Assembly (NCBI GenBank): GCA_039820545.1
Contig: JBCBPW010000006.1
Location: 62,001-126,000, forward strand
Direction of reading: 5' to 3'
Length of the DNA: 64,000 nucleotides
DNA from: JALEFZ01 sp039820545
GTDB lineage: Bacteria; Bacteroidota; Bacteroidia; J057
Shown here: positions 47,085 to 56,157 of the stretch, in pieces
Numbering within the stretch: the stretch's first letter is position 1
Layout of the letters: each line of letters starts with the position of its first letter
The notes under the pieces: model-generated
The model's input: only the letters and a program-made list of their open reading frames with translations
Told to the model about the DNA's origin: nothing
Database searches by the model: none
Program-made: the position numbers and the translations under genes

Positions 47085-49271
47085 TCACCCCTCAATGATC
47101 GGCAACTGTATCTTAAACTGCGTGTACTTCCCTTCCTCAGATTTCACCGTCAACGTACCCTGATGCCCCTCAGTCACGATGTCATAACTAATGGAAAGCC
47201 CCAAACCCACATTTCCCTCGCCCCTAGGTTTGGTGGTGAAGAAGGGCTGAAAAATCTGATCTTTTACCTCTGGCGCGATCCCAACCCCATTGTCCCAAAT
47301 CCTGACGCTGACAAATTTCTCTGACTTGTGCGAAGTAATCCGCAAGATGGGCTGAAAGTCGCTACCCGCCGCTGTCGCCTTCTGGTCGAGTGCATAACAG
47401 GCGTTGTTGATCAGGTTGATGATGACACGGCCTATGTCCTGCGCATGCAAAACAATCGGAGAGAAAATCACATCAAACTGTTTTTCTATACGAATGTCTA
47501 AGCCCTCATTTTGAGGTTTAAAGCCATGATATGCCAAGAGTAAGCTATCTTCTATCAAGGGATTGATGGCCGTCGCTGTCTTTTCCCTCCGCTTATTGCT
47601 CGCATGACTCATCATCCTGACCACAATGGCATCTGCCCTCGCCCCCTGCTCCTGTATGATGCCCGCATGCTTGTCAATCAGTCCTAACAGTTCCTTTACC
47701 ATCTCTTGCTTCTCCTCAGAAAACGCCGTCAAATGTGGTGTGATTTCTTCCGACAACTCTTCGGTGAGATCCGTAGTACCTTCAGCAAAATTTTTGATAA
47801 AGTTCAAGGGGTTTTTGATCTCATGAGCGATTCCCGTAGCCATTTGCCCCAGAGAGGCCATTTTCTCTTGCAAGATCAGTTGATCCTGCGTTCGTACCAA
47901 CTCCTTATTCTTGGCCTGAATCTCATCGGCTAGCTGCTGCTTCTGCCGCCGAGATTGATATTGCACCCATGCAATCCAACCTACTCCCAGTGCCAATAAG
48001 AGGCTTCCCACAAGTCCAATATTTCGTGTCTGTACTTGATTCTCAAGCTTGAGCTGATCCAAAGCATTTTGCTGCTCGATGGCCACGCTGTCTTGAAAGG
48101 CCTTTTGAATGTATTCATACTTATACTGCTGATCTAGGAGCGCACGAAGGTTCTTCTCGTCCTTGATAGAATCTCGTAAGATGATATAGGATTGATAAAA
48201 TGTGAGCGCTTGGGCATATTGCCCCTTTCGTTGAGCCAACTCATATTTCGCTTCCTGCAGATTTCTTTGATAGATCAAGCGGTCATCTTTTTGACTGAGT
48301 TCCAGCATGCCTTGGTAGGCTCTATTGACTTCTTCTTCTTGCCCTAACTTTAAAGCTGCTTGAAAAATCGTGACTAATACGCTACCTGTCATTAGATCTA
48401 TTTTGGCCGTTTTATAGGCTTCTAGCGCTTTTTTTCCATCATCTATCACGCCATACCAGTCCTCCAACTCCTTTGATACATTCATCAAGGACTCTAAGGC
48501 GAAAGCGACAAAAACAGGATTGTCTTGATTCTGAGCCAAGTTTAATGCCTTCTCAGCAGTAGCTCTCGCCGCTTCATATTTTTTTTGCTCTAGGTAGGTA
48601 TAGGGAAGCAGCCTATACAGAGAGGCAAGCATCGAAGTGTCTGGCTGAACCTGTTCCAAGTTTACTTTAAGCGATTGCTCCCATGATTTTTGAGCCTTTT
48701 CATATTCGTCTAAATTGAACTGATGAATCCCCAACTCCATGAATAAAAAAGAGATCATAGAGGTATCCTTATACATTTCTGCCAGTGTAAGCGCATCGTA
48801 AAAGACTTCAAAAGCCTCATACTGCCTATTGAGAATGATCAGAATCTGTGCTTTATTGTTCAGCAATTGCAGGTGTTCCAAGGCTAAGAAATCCCTCTCC
48901 TCCGCCGATAGGTTTTCCTTCCATTTTTCCACATACATTTTATCCACCAAATCCCCAACCTCTAGAGGGAAAGAATACTTACTCACGTTTACCCCAGTCA
49001 GCGCGATATTGATCAATAGAAATAAGGTTGTATCATCCGTCGGAGACTGAAACGCCTGAAGCATGGTATCCACCCAAAATCTAGTCTCTTCATCGAGCGA
49101 ATCTTGATTGATGATCTCCAGGGCCTCATAGGTCTCTTGCTTATACTGATCAAAAGGAGACGCCTGAGAAAACCCTTGCAGGCAGCTCAAGATCCCTAGG
49201 GTCAGAACCCAGCAATACTTGCGTAAAGAGATCGTAGGAGGAAGGGATTTCACGTACAGTAGATGTTCCAT
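47085..49271 (-). CDS. Periplasmic-TPR sensor histidine kinase
   Basis: A 728-aa membrane kinase. A signal or anchor segment (LRKYCWVLTLGILSCLQGFSQ) precedes a long TPR sensor region at about 40-400. A transmembrane helix, GLVGSLLLALGVGWIAWVQY, lies at about 413-432, followed by a coiled coil. The kinase core has the phospho-acceptor His in GIAHEIKNPLNFI (about residue 483) and the ATP-binding motifs INLINNACYALDQ, DNGVGIAP and GLGLSISYDIV. No response regulator is fused. The hybrid regulator two genes upstream may be its partner. Confidence 0.9.
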   Translation of the reverse strand: MEHLLYVKSLPPTISLRKYCWVLTLGILSCLQGFSQASPFDQYKQETYEALEIINQDSLDEETRFWVDTMLQAFQSPTDDTTLFLLINIALTGVNVSKYSFPLEVGDLVDKMYVEKWKENLSAEERDFLALEHLQLLNNKAQILIILNRQYEAFEVFYDALTLAEMYKDTSMISFLFMELGIHQFNLDEYEKAQKSWEQSLKVNLEQVQPDTSMLASLYRLLPYTYLEQKKYEAARATAEKALNLAQNQDNPVFVAFALESLMNVSKELEDWYGVIDDGKKALEAYKTAKIDLMTGSVLVTIFQAALKLGQEEEVNRAYQGMLELSQKDDRLIYQRNLQEAKYELAQRKGQYAQALTFYQSYIILRDSIKDEKNLRALLDQQYKYEYIQKAFQDSVAIEQQNALDQLKLENQVQTRNIGLVGSLLLALGVGWIAWVQYQSRRQKQQLADEIQAKNKELVRTQDQLILQEKMASLGQMATGIAHEIKNPLNFIKNFAEGTTDLTEELSEEITPHLTAFSEEKQEMVKELLGLIDKHAGIIQEQGARADAIVVRMMSHASNKRREKTATAINPLIEDSLLLAYHGFKPQNEGLDIRIEKQFDVIFSPIVLHAQDIGRVIINLINNACYALDQKATAAGSDFQPILRITSHKSEKFVSVRIWDNGVGIAPEVKDQIFQPFFTTKPRGEGNVGLGLSISYDIVTEGHQGTLTVKSEEGKYTQFKIQLPIIEG

Positions 49272-49388
49272 CAGATGCGTATCGTGCTTAGGTTAATGGC
49301 TGCGAAAGAATTTCCTTCTAATATAAAAAATTGAGGCTGTTCTATCGAAACAGCCTCTCCCTATTATCTAAATACGAGGGATGTTCCA

Positions 49389-52300
49389 CTATCTTGTTTT
49401 CGTTATGCTCGCTTCCAAGGCTTGAAGACGTGCTTCAAAAGCTGTCATTTGCGCCTTTTTCTCTGCTTCCAACGCTTCTATACGTGCCGCTTGTGCCTCG
49501 ATGATCTCTTGTTGTTCTTGAACCGCACGCACCAGCACAGAGGTAAGCAGTCCATACGCTACGCCCTTATTGCCTTCCTCGCCGCTGACAACTTCAGGAA
49601 CGATCTTTTCTATTTCTTGGGCAATGAATCCAATGCTCGCACTACTGTCTGACTTGTAGAAGTAAGCTGTAGGACGCATGCTTAAGACTTCATCTAGTCC
49701 ATATCCGAGATTTCGGATGGCGTACTTACGGGCACTATCAGAAGCATTGGTCCAGACACCGCCACCTGTAACCCGCGCCCCACTCGCCATCTCCAACGGG
49801 TAGATCGGATCGTCGATTCCCATCCCGATTCTGCCACTCGCATCTAGGACCAACTGGTTGGGGCGGGCCGCTTTTCGGATGACTAAGTCACCATCCTCGT
49901 GATAAATCAGCGAATTGATCGAATTCCCTCCTGTAGAAAGTCGAATACCTGAGGTGTCACCTTCGAAAGGGAAGTTCATATGAACGAACGCCTCTGGTGA
50001 AGTTGTTCCTATTCCTACACGACCATCTCCACGTACTCTCATGACTTCCGCATTGCCTCCACTGTGATTTGTCGCGACACGAAAGGCCATAAATCTATCC
50101 GCTGGATTCAAAGGATTTGCTGAATTTGGTGGGTCTACATTGGTACGAATTTCACTGATATTCCTCAAGCTAAAAGTACTGCTTCCAGAGAAAAAGATCA
50201 GCTTTGCGTCATCTGAATTTAATCGCATATTCCCCCCTACTTCTAACTTCGCTCCAGGGCTACTGACACCGACCCCCACATTGCCATTGGTGTTGACAAA
50301 TACCCCCTCAGGATCTCCATCATGAGAAAGCCAGTTGCCAGATAGCTGAAGATTCTGAGTGGCTATGTGGTTGCCAAAATCGTCGCCTGGGGGAGTTTGC
50401 CAGCTTGCTACACCGTTCGCATTCGAAGTCAAGACATAGCCATTTGTCTCATTTCCATCCACATATTTGAACTGCCCGATCACATGCAACTCCTCATCAG
50501 GTGAGGTAGTCCCGATACCGACATGACCATCTGCACGGAGGGTGAGTACATCCGTCGTACTTCCATTGTTTCCAGCAGGAAGGAAGAAATCCATCTGATA
50601 GTTTGCAGGAGCAAAAGAGGTGATGGAATTCGGCGCATTAAAATTGGTCTGAATACCGCCTGCTTGGATAAAGCTATCGCCAAAGCCTCCATATGAGCGG
50701 AATCGAAATTGGGTATTATCGCCTCTCAATTCAGCATTTCCTCCGACAGTCAATGGAGCATTTGTATTGCTCGTTCCCACACCTATATTTCCTGTGGAAG
50801 TAATAAAAATACCCTCATTAGCCCCGCTATGAGAAAGCCAATTGCCTGAGAGCTGAAGATTTTGAGTGGCAACATGATCGCCCAAATTATCAGGTTCTAA
50901 ATCAGAAAGATCGACAGTATTTCCTCCTGCAATACTGAGTGTGAGCGTAGTACCTGAGAAGTTGAGTGTTTGATTATCTGTATTATCTAAAAATGGACTT
51001 AAATCGGCGGCTCCCCCATTGGTGAGGCTTAAGCTATTTCCCGAAAGGCTCAGTGCTTGGGCATCGGTATTGACAAAGGGGCTTAGGTCAGCAGTTCCTC
51101 CATTAGTCAAACTTAACGTATTTCCTGAAAGACTAAGTACTTGCGCGTCAGTGTTATCCATAAAGGCACTTAAAGAAACAGCTCCCCCCTGGGTCAAACG
51201 AAGCGTATCCCCCATTAATTTAAGAATTTGGTTATTCGAAGGAGAAGCCACTAACTCCCCTGTAGAGGGACTAATACCTAGACTATACTGACACCCAATC
51301 TGATATACGTCAAAGCTATTGGGAGAAGGACCTCCCAAATCATCTACCGCAAAAAGGTAATTTCCTGATGTAATCAGTGCCCAATAAAAACGCTCAGGGC
51401 CTTCAAAACTTGATACCAACGTAAGGTTATTGGGATCGCTAATGTCTACGACGTCTATAAATATTTCTGTTCCGCCCTTGTAACGATACACATAGGCGTA
51501 ATTTCCAGATACGGCAACCCTCACAGGGTCATCTATCGCTAGATTGTCTACTAACGTTGGATTTACAGGATCGCTTATGTCATAAGCATTGAACAGAAAG
51601 TCTGATGCATCTGTGACAAACATGTAATCCCCTGATAATGCAATAGAAGTGAGAGATCCTACGCCAAAGACTGTATTTACGGTGTTTGGATTGCTGGGAT
51701 TACTGGTATCAATTACCCTCAGATTTCCATTGCTTAAATTTAAGACATAAGCATAATTGCCATTCAGAGCCATACGAAAAGGCAAGGGGTCTACAGCCTC
51801 TGTTCCTGCTAAGGTAGGATTTGAAGGGTCACTTACATCAATCACTCTTAAGTTATTACTATCTATATCCAATAGGTAAGCAAAGCTTCCTGATACTTTC
51901 ACCGTAACAGGTTTCGTTCCTAATCCAAAGTTCAAACTCCCCGTCAAGCTTGGATTGGCAGGATCAGATACATTGACCACAGCAAGAAACCCCTGGGTTG
52001 ATGACGAATTGCTTTCAACGGCCACATATGCATATTCTCCAGATACTACCACATCTCTAGGAAGCCCTCCTAGGGACAGTTCTCCCATCTGCTCAGGATT
52101 TGTAGGATCTGTGATATCCAGTATCCTTAGCTCCCGTCTCGTATACCTTGGGAGATAGGCGTAATTACCTGCAATCTCAAAACCATAATGATCAGATCTA
52201 GGTCCAGCTAAATCTGCATCATTTACCAATTGAAAACAGCCTTCTTCTGAAGGAAGATCTGATGTAATCAGGTCCGTTGCTTTTAGCTTGCCGCTGATCC

Positions 52301-52559
52301 AGATCCATTCTGTACCATCGAAATAGTAAAAGCCCGTTTTATCATCTGTTTGATAGACAAGAAGTCCTATGGCAGGAGAAGTGATCGCCTCTCGCTCAGC
52401 CATGTTCATACGAGGCGCGAGTAGGCCTTTGTCTGTACTACTAATATCCAGCATGGCACTGGGATCAGGATTGGCTCCGGTATCATTGATCCCTACCTGC
52501 GCTTGGATGATGAGCGGTAGGAAAAGTATGAGAAATAGTATGAATGAATTTCGGTTCAT
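49389..52559 (-). CDS. Secreted tail-fibre-like protein with LVIVD repeats and S74 chaperone
   Basis: A 1056-aa protein with a signal peptide (LFLILFLPLIIQAQVGI). Residues 120-410 hold LVIVD-type propeller repeats (LRILDITDPTNP, VVVSGEYAYV, LRVIDVSDPSNP). A run of short beta repeats follows (LSLSGNTLSLTNGGTADLSPF and its variants), then two copies of a module beginning ATQNLQLSGNWLSH and ending VGIGTTSP. The C-terminal 120 residues match the peptidase S74 intramolecular chaperone (SDSARKYAIRNLGYG, then SIGFIAQEIEKIVPEVV), with a coiled coil at the end. S74 domains trimerise phage-like fibres and then cut themselves off. It is encoded between two kinase genes. Confidence 0.88.
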   Translation of the reverse strand: MNRNSFILFLILFLPLIIQAQVGINDTGANPDPSAMLDISSTDKGLLAPRMNMAEREAITSPAIGLLVYQTDDKTGFYYFDGTEWIWISGKLKATDLITSDLPSEEGCFQLVNDADLAGPRSDHYGFEIAGNYAYLPRYTRRELRILDITDPTNPEQMGELSLGGLPRDVVVSGEYAYVAVESNSSSTQGFLAVVNVSDPANPSLTGSLNFGLGTKPVTVKVSGSFAYLLDIDSNNLRVIDVSDPSNPTLAGTEAVDPLPFRMALNGNYAYVLNLSNGNLRVIDTSNPSNPNTVNTVFGVGSLTSIALSGDYMFVTDASDFLFNAYDISDPVNPTLVDNLAIDDPVRVAVSGNYAYVYRYKGGTEIFIDVVDISDPNNLTLVSSFEGPERFYWALITSGNYLFAVDDLGGPSPNSFDVYQIGCQYSLGISPSTGELVASPSNNQILKLMGDTLRLTQGGAVSLSAFMDNTDAQVLSLSGNTLSLTNGGTADLSPFVNTDAQALSLSGNSLSLTNGGAADLSPFLDNTDNQTLNFSGTTLTLSIAGGNTVDLSDLEPDNLGDHVATQNLQLSGNWLSHSGANEGIFITSTGNIGVGTSNTNAPLTVGGNAELRGDNTQFRFRSYGGFGDSFIQAGGIQTNFNAPNSITSFAPANYQMDFFLPAGNNGSTTDVLTLRADGHVGIGTTSPDEELHVIGQFKYVDGNETNGYVLTSNANGVASWQTPPGDDFGNHIATQNLQLSGNWLSHDGDPEGVFVNTNGNVGVGVSSPGAKLEVGGNMRLNSDDAKLIFFSGSSTFSLRNISEIRTNVDPPNSANPLNPADRFMAFRVATNHSGGNAEVMRVRGDGRVGIGTTSPEAFVHMNFPFEGDTSGIRLSTGGNSINSLIYHEDGDLVIRKAARPNQLVLDASGRIGMGIDDPIYPLEMASGARVTGGGVWTNASDSARKYAIRNLGYGLDEVLSMRPTAYFYKSDSSASIGFIAQEIEKIVPEVVSGEEGNKGVAYGLLTSVLVRAVQEQQEIIEAQAARIEALEAEKKAQMTAFEARLQALEASITKTR

Positions 52560-52667
52560 GACTCAAGACGTTTGATTGTGAGAGTCAAAATTGAAAGGAA
52601 ACGATCAGAACCGATTGAAAATTTGTGCCAAAGAATTACACTTTTGTTCCAACTTTACAAAAGAGGC

Positions 52668-54710
52668 TCAGACATTCATTCTTCTATAGCTCCCAGGTGT
52701 TACACCATACGACAGACTAAATACGCGATTGAAGTAAGAGGGAGCGGAAAATCCTACTTCATAAGCGATATCCGCAATGGGAATCTGTGAGCCTTTCAGC
52801 AGATCTGTCGCTTTCGCCAATCGATACTCCTTGATCAGGTTCGTGATAGACTTGCTGGTCAGTGCTGTCACCTTGCGATGCAAGCTAGACCGGCTGACGC
52901 CCATATGTCGACATAGCATGGGTACGTTGAAGTCAGGATCTGCATAATAGAGATTGAGCGTCTCATACAGCTGCGTCATGAATCGATCTTCTGGTTCCAG
53001 ATCCGCATCTGCTGAAGCATCCTGGGGAAGACCATGCTGATAGCGCGCTTGTAGCAGCTTACGCGCTTCCAGCAAATTGTGCAAAGTCAGATCCAATTCC
53101 TCCACATCAAAGGGCTTGGGAAGGTAGGCATCTGCTCCTCTCTTCAGACCTGCAATGCGCGAGGCATGGTCTGCTTTGGCTGTCAGTAAAATGATGGGGA
53201 TATGGCTGGTAAGGGTGTGCTGTTTTAAGGCGTCACATACTTCAAAACCGTCCTTTTGGGGCATCATCACATCACTAAGAATAAGATCGGGGATCTCTGC
53301 CAATGCACGGTCAATGCCTTCTTCGCCATCTTTGGCCAGCAAGAGCGAATACCGATCCTTGAGCACCGAAACGAGATAAGTGGCTACACTGGGATTGTCC
53401 TCTATGATGAGGAGGCGCGGAAGGGCTTCCTGCAAGAGATCTTCGGGTCGCTCTGCATGAGCGACAGATGTCACAGCTTTGAGGAGATCTGTCATCTTGC
53501 TAGCGGATAGCCCTTGTGTCGATCTAGGTGCCTGCTGGGTGATCGGAATTCGAAGCTCAAAGGAGGTCCCCTCTCCTACGCTACTGGCTACGCTGATGGC
53601 CCCATCCATCAATTCTACCAATTCTTTGACCAAAGAAAGGCCGATTCCTGTTCCCTCTCCTTGACGCGTAGACTGATGGTCCGCCTGATAAAACCGATCA
53701 AAGATATAGGGAATCTTTTCTTCCGAAATGCCGATCCCTGTATCTGTCACGATCAGTTGCAGATGAGGAAAGGATTTCTCCTCCTCAATGGCAGGAACTA
53801 CCACCAACTTACAGGTGATGGTTCCTCCTTCAGGAGTGAACTTGATGGCATTGGAGAACAGATTGGAGAAAATCCGCAGCATCTTTTCGGGATCGTAGTC
53901 CATCCACATTTCCTCTTGGGGCATCTCTCGTATGAATTCGATCTGTTTGAGACCTGCCAGAGGCTCGAATGAATCCGCAATAGAGGAAAAAAAGGTACCA
54001 AACTTCCCTTGAATCAGATTCAATTCCAGTTTGCCCGCTTCCAATTTTTGCAGATCCAGAATCTGGTTGACGAGGTTGAGCAATTGATGGATATTCCCCA
54101 GAATCAGCTCGCTGCCTTTGTCCAGCCACTCTTCAGGTTTCTCTCGTACCTGTCCTATCATCCCCTTCATCACCGTCAACGGCGTACGAAACTCATGAGA
54201 GATGTTGGTGAAAAAGGTGGTCTTGAACTGATCTAGTTCTTCGAGATAACGCGCTTTTTCGTCTGTCTCTTCCAGTTGTTGTTGGGTAATGGGCAGTTGC
54301 CTACGTGCCTCCTCCCCTGCCTGAAATTGTTCCAGTTCTTCTCGTGCTTTGACAATGGTCGCTTTCAGATCCTTAAAATCAATGGGTTTGGTGATGAAAT
54401 CAAAGGCTCCCTGATTCATGGCTGCTCGGATGTTGTCCATATTGCCATAGGCCGTGACCATGATGATTCGCATCAAGCGGGGACGATTTCTCAGTTCAGC
54501 TAGGAGTGTCAATCCATCCATGACTGGCATTTCAATGTCACATAATAGAATACCTATATCAGGATGTGCATCCAATATATCTAGTGCCAATTGCCCATTG
54601 AGCGCAAAATGGAACGAGATTTCTCCTGCCCTGATTTCTTTCCTGAAACGGGACTTGATCATTTCTTCGACCAGCCTTTCATCGTCTACGACTAAAATCT
54701 GGAGTGACAT
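52668..54710 (-). CDS. Hybrid two-component regulator (REC-kinase-REC-AraC)
   Basis: A 680-aa soluble protein. REC1 covers 1-120, with phospho-acceptor Asp58 and Lys108. The HisKA domain follows, with His172 in NISHEFRTPLTVM, then an HATPase domain at about 270-395 (FSNLFSNAIKFTPEGG, TDTGIGISEEKIPYIF, GTGIGLSLVKEL). A second REC lies at about 430-545 (DLILSDVMMPQKDGF) and an AraC-type helix-turn-helix pair at 590-680 (MCRHMGVSRSSLHRKVTAL, IADIAYEVGFSAPSYFNRVF). It combines input, phosphorelay and DNA-binding steps in one chain. It probably controls its neighbours. Confidence 0.93.
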   Translation of the reverse strand: MSLQILVVDDERLVEEMIKSRFRKEIRAGEISFHFALNGQLALDILDAHPDIGILLCDIEMPVMDGLTLLAELRNRPRLMRIIMVTAYGNMDNIRAAMNQGAFDFITKPIDFKDLKATIVKAREELEQFQAGEEARRQLPITQQQLEETDEKARYLEELDQFKTTFFTNISHEFRTPLTVMKGMIGQVREKPEEWLDKGSELILGNIHQLLNLVNQILDLQKLEAGKLELNLIQGKFGTFFSSIADSFEPLAGLKQIEFIREMPQEEMWMDYDPEKMLRIFSNLFSNAIKFTPEGGTITCKLVVVPAIEEEKSFPHLQLIVTDTGIGISEEKIPYIFDRFYQADHQSTRQGEGTGIGLSLVKELVELMDGAISVASSVGEGTSFELRIPITQQAPRSTQGLSASKMTDLLKAVTSVAHAERPEDLLQEALPRLLIIEDNPSVATYLVSVLKDRYSLLLAKDGEEGIDRALAEIPDLILSDVMMPQKDGFEVCDALKQHTLTSHIPIILLTAKADHASRIAGLKRGADAYLPKPFDVEELDLTLHNLLEARKLLQARYQHGLPQDASADADLEPEDRFMTQLYETLNLYYADPDFNVPMLCRHMGVSRSSLHRKVTALTSKSITNLIKEYRLAKATDLLKGSQIPIADIAYEVGFSAPSYFNRVFSLSYGVTPGSYRRMNV

Positions 54711-54947
54711 GTATTCAAATGGATAACCCTACAAAAAACTTGAAGCATGATGTGCATGGGGATATTCACATATGATGTCTACAGGGGGATTACAGACGCT
54801 TTATCTCTACCACAGCTTTTCTTACATTCGCAGACTATCGAACACACCCCTTACAGCATCACGTGTGACAATGCCTATTCATATTAGGCTTTTCCCAAGA
54901 GAATTGCCAAGATTTCTGATGGGTTGCGGATAAAAAATGAGAAAATC

Positions 54948-54977
54948 GTGGGACCACCGCCATAGCGGCGGTTCTAC
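54948..54977. repeat. REP-like palindrome, copy 1
   Basis: The element contains accaccgccatagcggcggt, which folds into an 8-bp stem. It lies directly after the stop codon of the coiled-coil gene. Related palindromes lie at 56019-56047 and 61552-61581, at the other boundaries of the same cluster. Confidence 0.7.
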
Positions 54978-54978
54978 A

Positions 54979-55938
54979 TTAACCCTCTCCACGAGGCTCC
55001 TTGCTTCGATCCAGGATGATCGGCTGGGCCTTCGTAGCTGATTGTTCGATGGCCTTAAAGGCAATTTCCTTCACCTGAAGGGAAGCATCATCTGCCTTGT
55101 GCGTCAAGGCTTCAATACGTGCCTGTTGCTCACCGACCTTGGCCTCCAAGCTTTTGATGTTCGCTTCGAGTAACTGGATTTTATTCTGCAAATCCTTGGT
55201 CTCCAACTGCTGCTTGAAGTCAAACTCTTTGGTCAGTTGAGACTGTAGTTCCTTTTCTGCTTGGCTCACTGCCGCTTGCAGTTGCTGATCAAAACTGGCG
55301 ACTTGCTTCTTGAGTTGCTGGTATTCCTCTTCCCGCTCGGCTATGAGTTCTTCCTTTTGCTTGCGCTCTGCTTCGAAGGCTGCCAGTTTCTCTTCCCATT
55401 CCTTTTCTCGTTCCAACTTCAAGGCTTGATAGATATCTTCTTCTTTGCGTCGCTTAGTGGAGAGGTCATAGGCATAGGCATCTTGTTCGCGCTTCCATGC
55501 GAGCTTTTTGGCATCTACTTCCTGCTTGAAGTTGGCCTCCCAAGCAGACGCTTCTGTCTCGAACGACTCAGACGCTTGGCGATGCGTGATCAGCAAGGCT
55601 TCCAGGCTTTGGGCTTCGGCCTTGATCTGGTAGACTTCCTCTAGCGTGGCTTTCTCCGTAGCGATGGCTTGTTGCAACTCTTTGAACATTGCTTGTTCTC
55701 TCTCCAACCCTTGCTCGATCTTGTCCAGTTGTTCGTTGAGCGCCTTCCGCAAGCTTTGAATATTAGCTGTAGCCCCTGATTGGAGTTTTTGCTTGACGGT
55801 CTCGACTTCCTTTCGTTTCTTTTCCAACTGCTGGGTGAGCGTCGCATTCTCTTTTTGCTCAGCGGTTAGTTTGGTCAGCAATTGTTCATAGGCAGCGAGT
55901 ATTTCAGCTTTGGTATTGGAGTTAGATATTTTCGCCAT
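54979..55938 (-). CDS. Long coiled-coil protein, cluster-associated
   Basis: I start at MAKISNSNTKAEILA (319 aa); the upstream extension of the frame is Cys- and Trp-rich, overlaps a palindromic repeat and is not protein-like. Residues 15-300 are nearly continuous coiled coil rich in Glu, Lys, Gln and Ala (LTQQLEKKRKEVETVKQKLQ). No enzyme motif is present. It is the last gene of the MoxR/vWA-FGE cluster in transcription order, 220 bp after the giant gene. It may be a structural or effector partner, but its role is unknown. Confidence 0.75.
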   Translation of the reverse strand: MAKISNSNTKAEILAAYEQLLTKLTAEQKENATLTQQLEKKRKEVETVKQKLQSGATANIQSLRKALNEQLDKIEQGLEREQAMFKELQQAIATEKATLEEVYQIKAEAQSLEALLITHRQASESFETEASAWEANFKQEVDAKKLAWKREQDAYAYDLSTKRRKEEDIYQALKLEREKEWEEKLAAFEAERKQKEELIAEREEEYQQLKKQVASFDQQLQAAVSQAEKELQSQLTKEFDFKQQLETKDLQNKIQLLEANIKSLEAKVGEQQARIEALTHKADDASLQVKEIAFKAIEQSATKAQPIILDRSKEPRGEG

Positions 55939-56018
55939 AATCGTAGGTTCGGATGGTTTGCAGATAAGATGCCATGTTACACAAAAATAGAGAAAAATGC
56001 GATGGCAGAGGGACTTTC

Positions 56019-56047
56019 GTAGGACCACCGCCATGGCGTGGTCTTAC
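56019..56047. repeat. REP-like palindrome, copy 2
   Basis: The core ggaccaccgccatggcgtgg is a near-perfect palindrome around CCATGG. It sits in the 220-bp gap between the giant gene and the coiled-coil gene. The same gap holds further GC-rich inverted repeats, such as cctacggtcgagg near 56115. Confidence 0.75.
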
Positions 56048-56157
56048 CCAATCATAGCACCCACGGGATAAAGTGGCCTCGCTACGCTCGGCGCCCAGGC
56101 TCCGTCTCTCCCTACGGTCGAGGGTAAGGTCGCTATCGCTCCCCAAAAGGGGTAATA

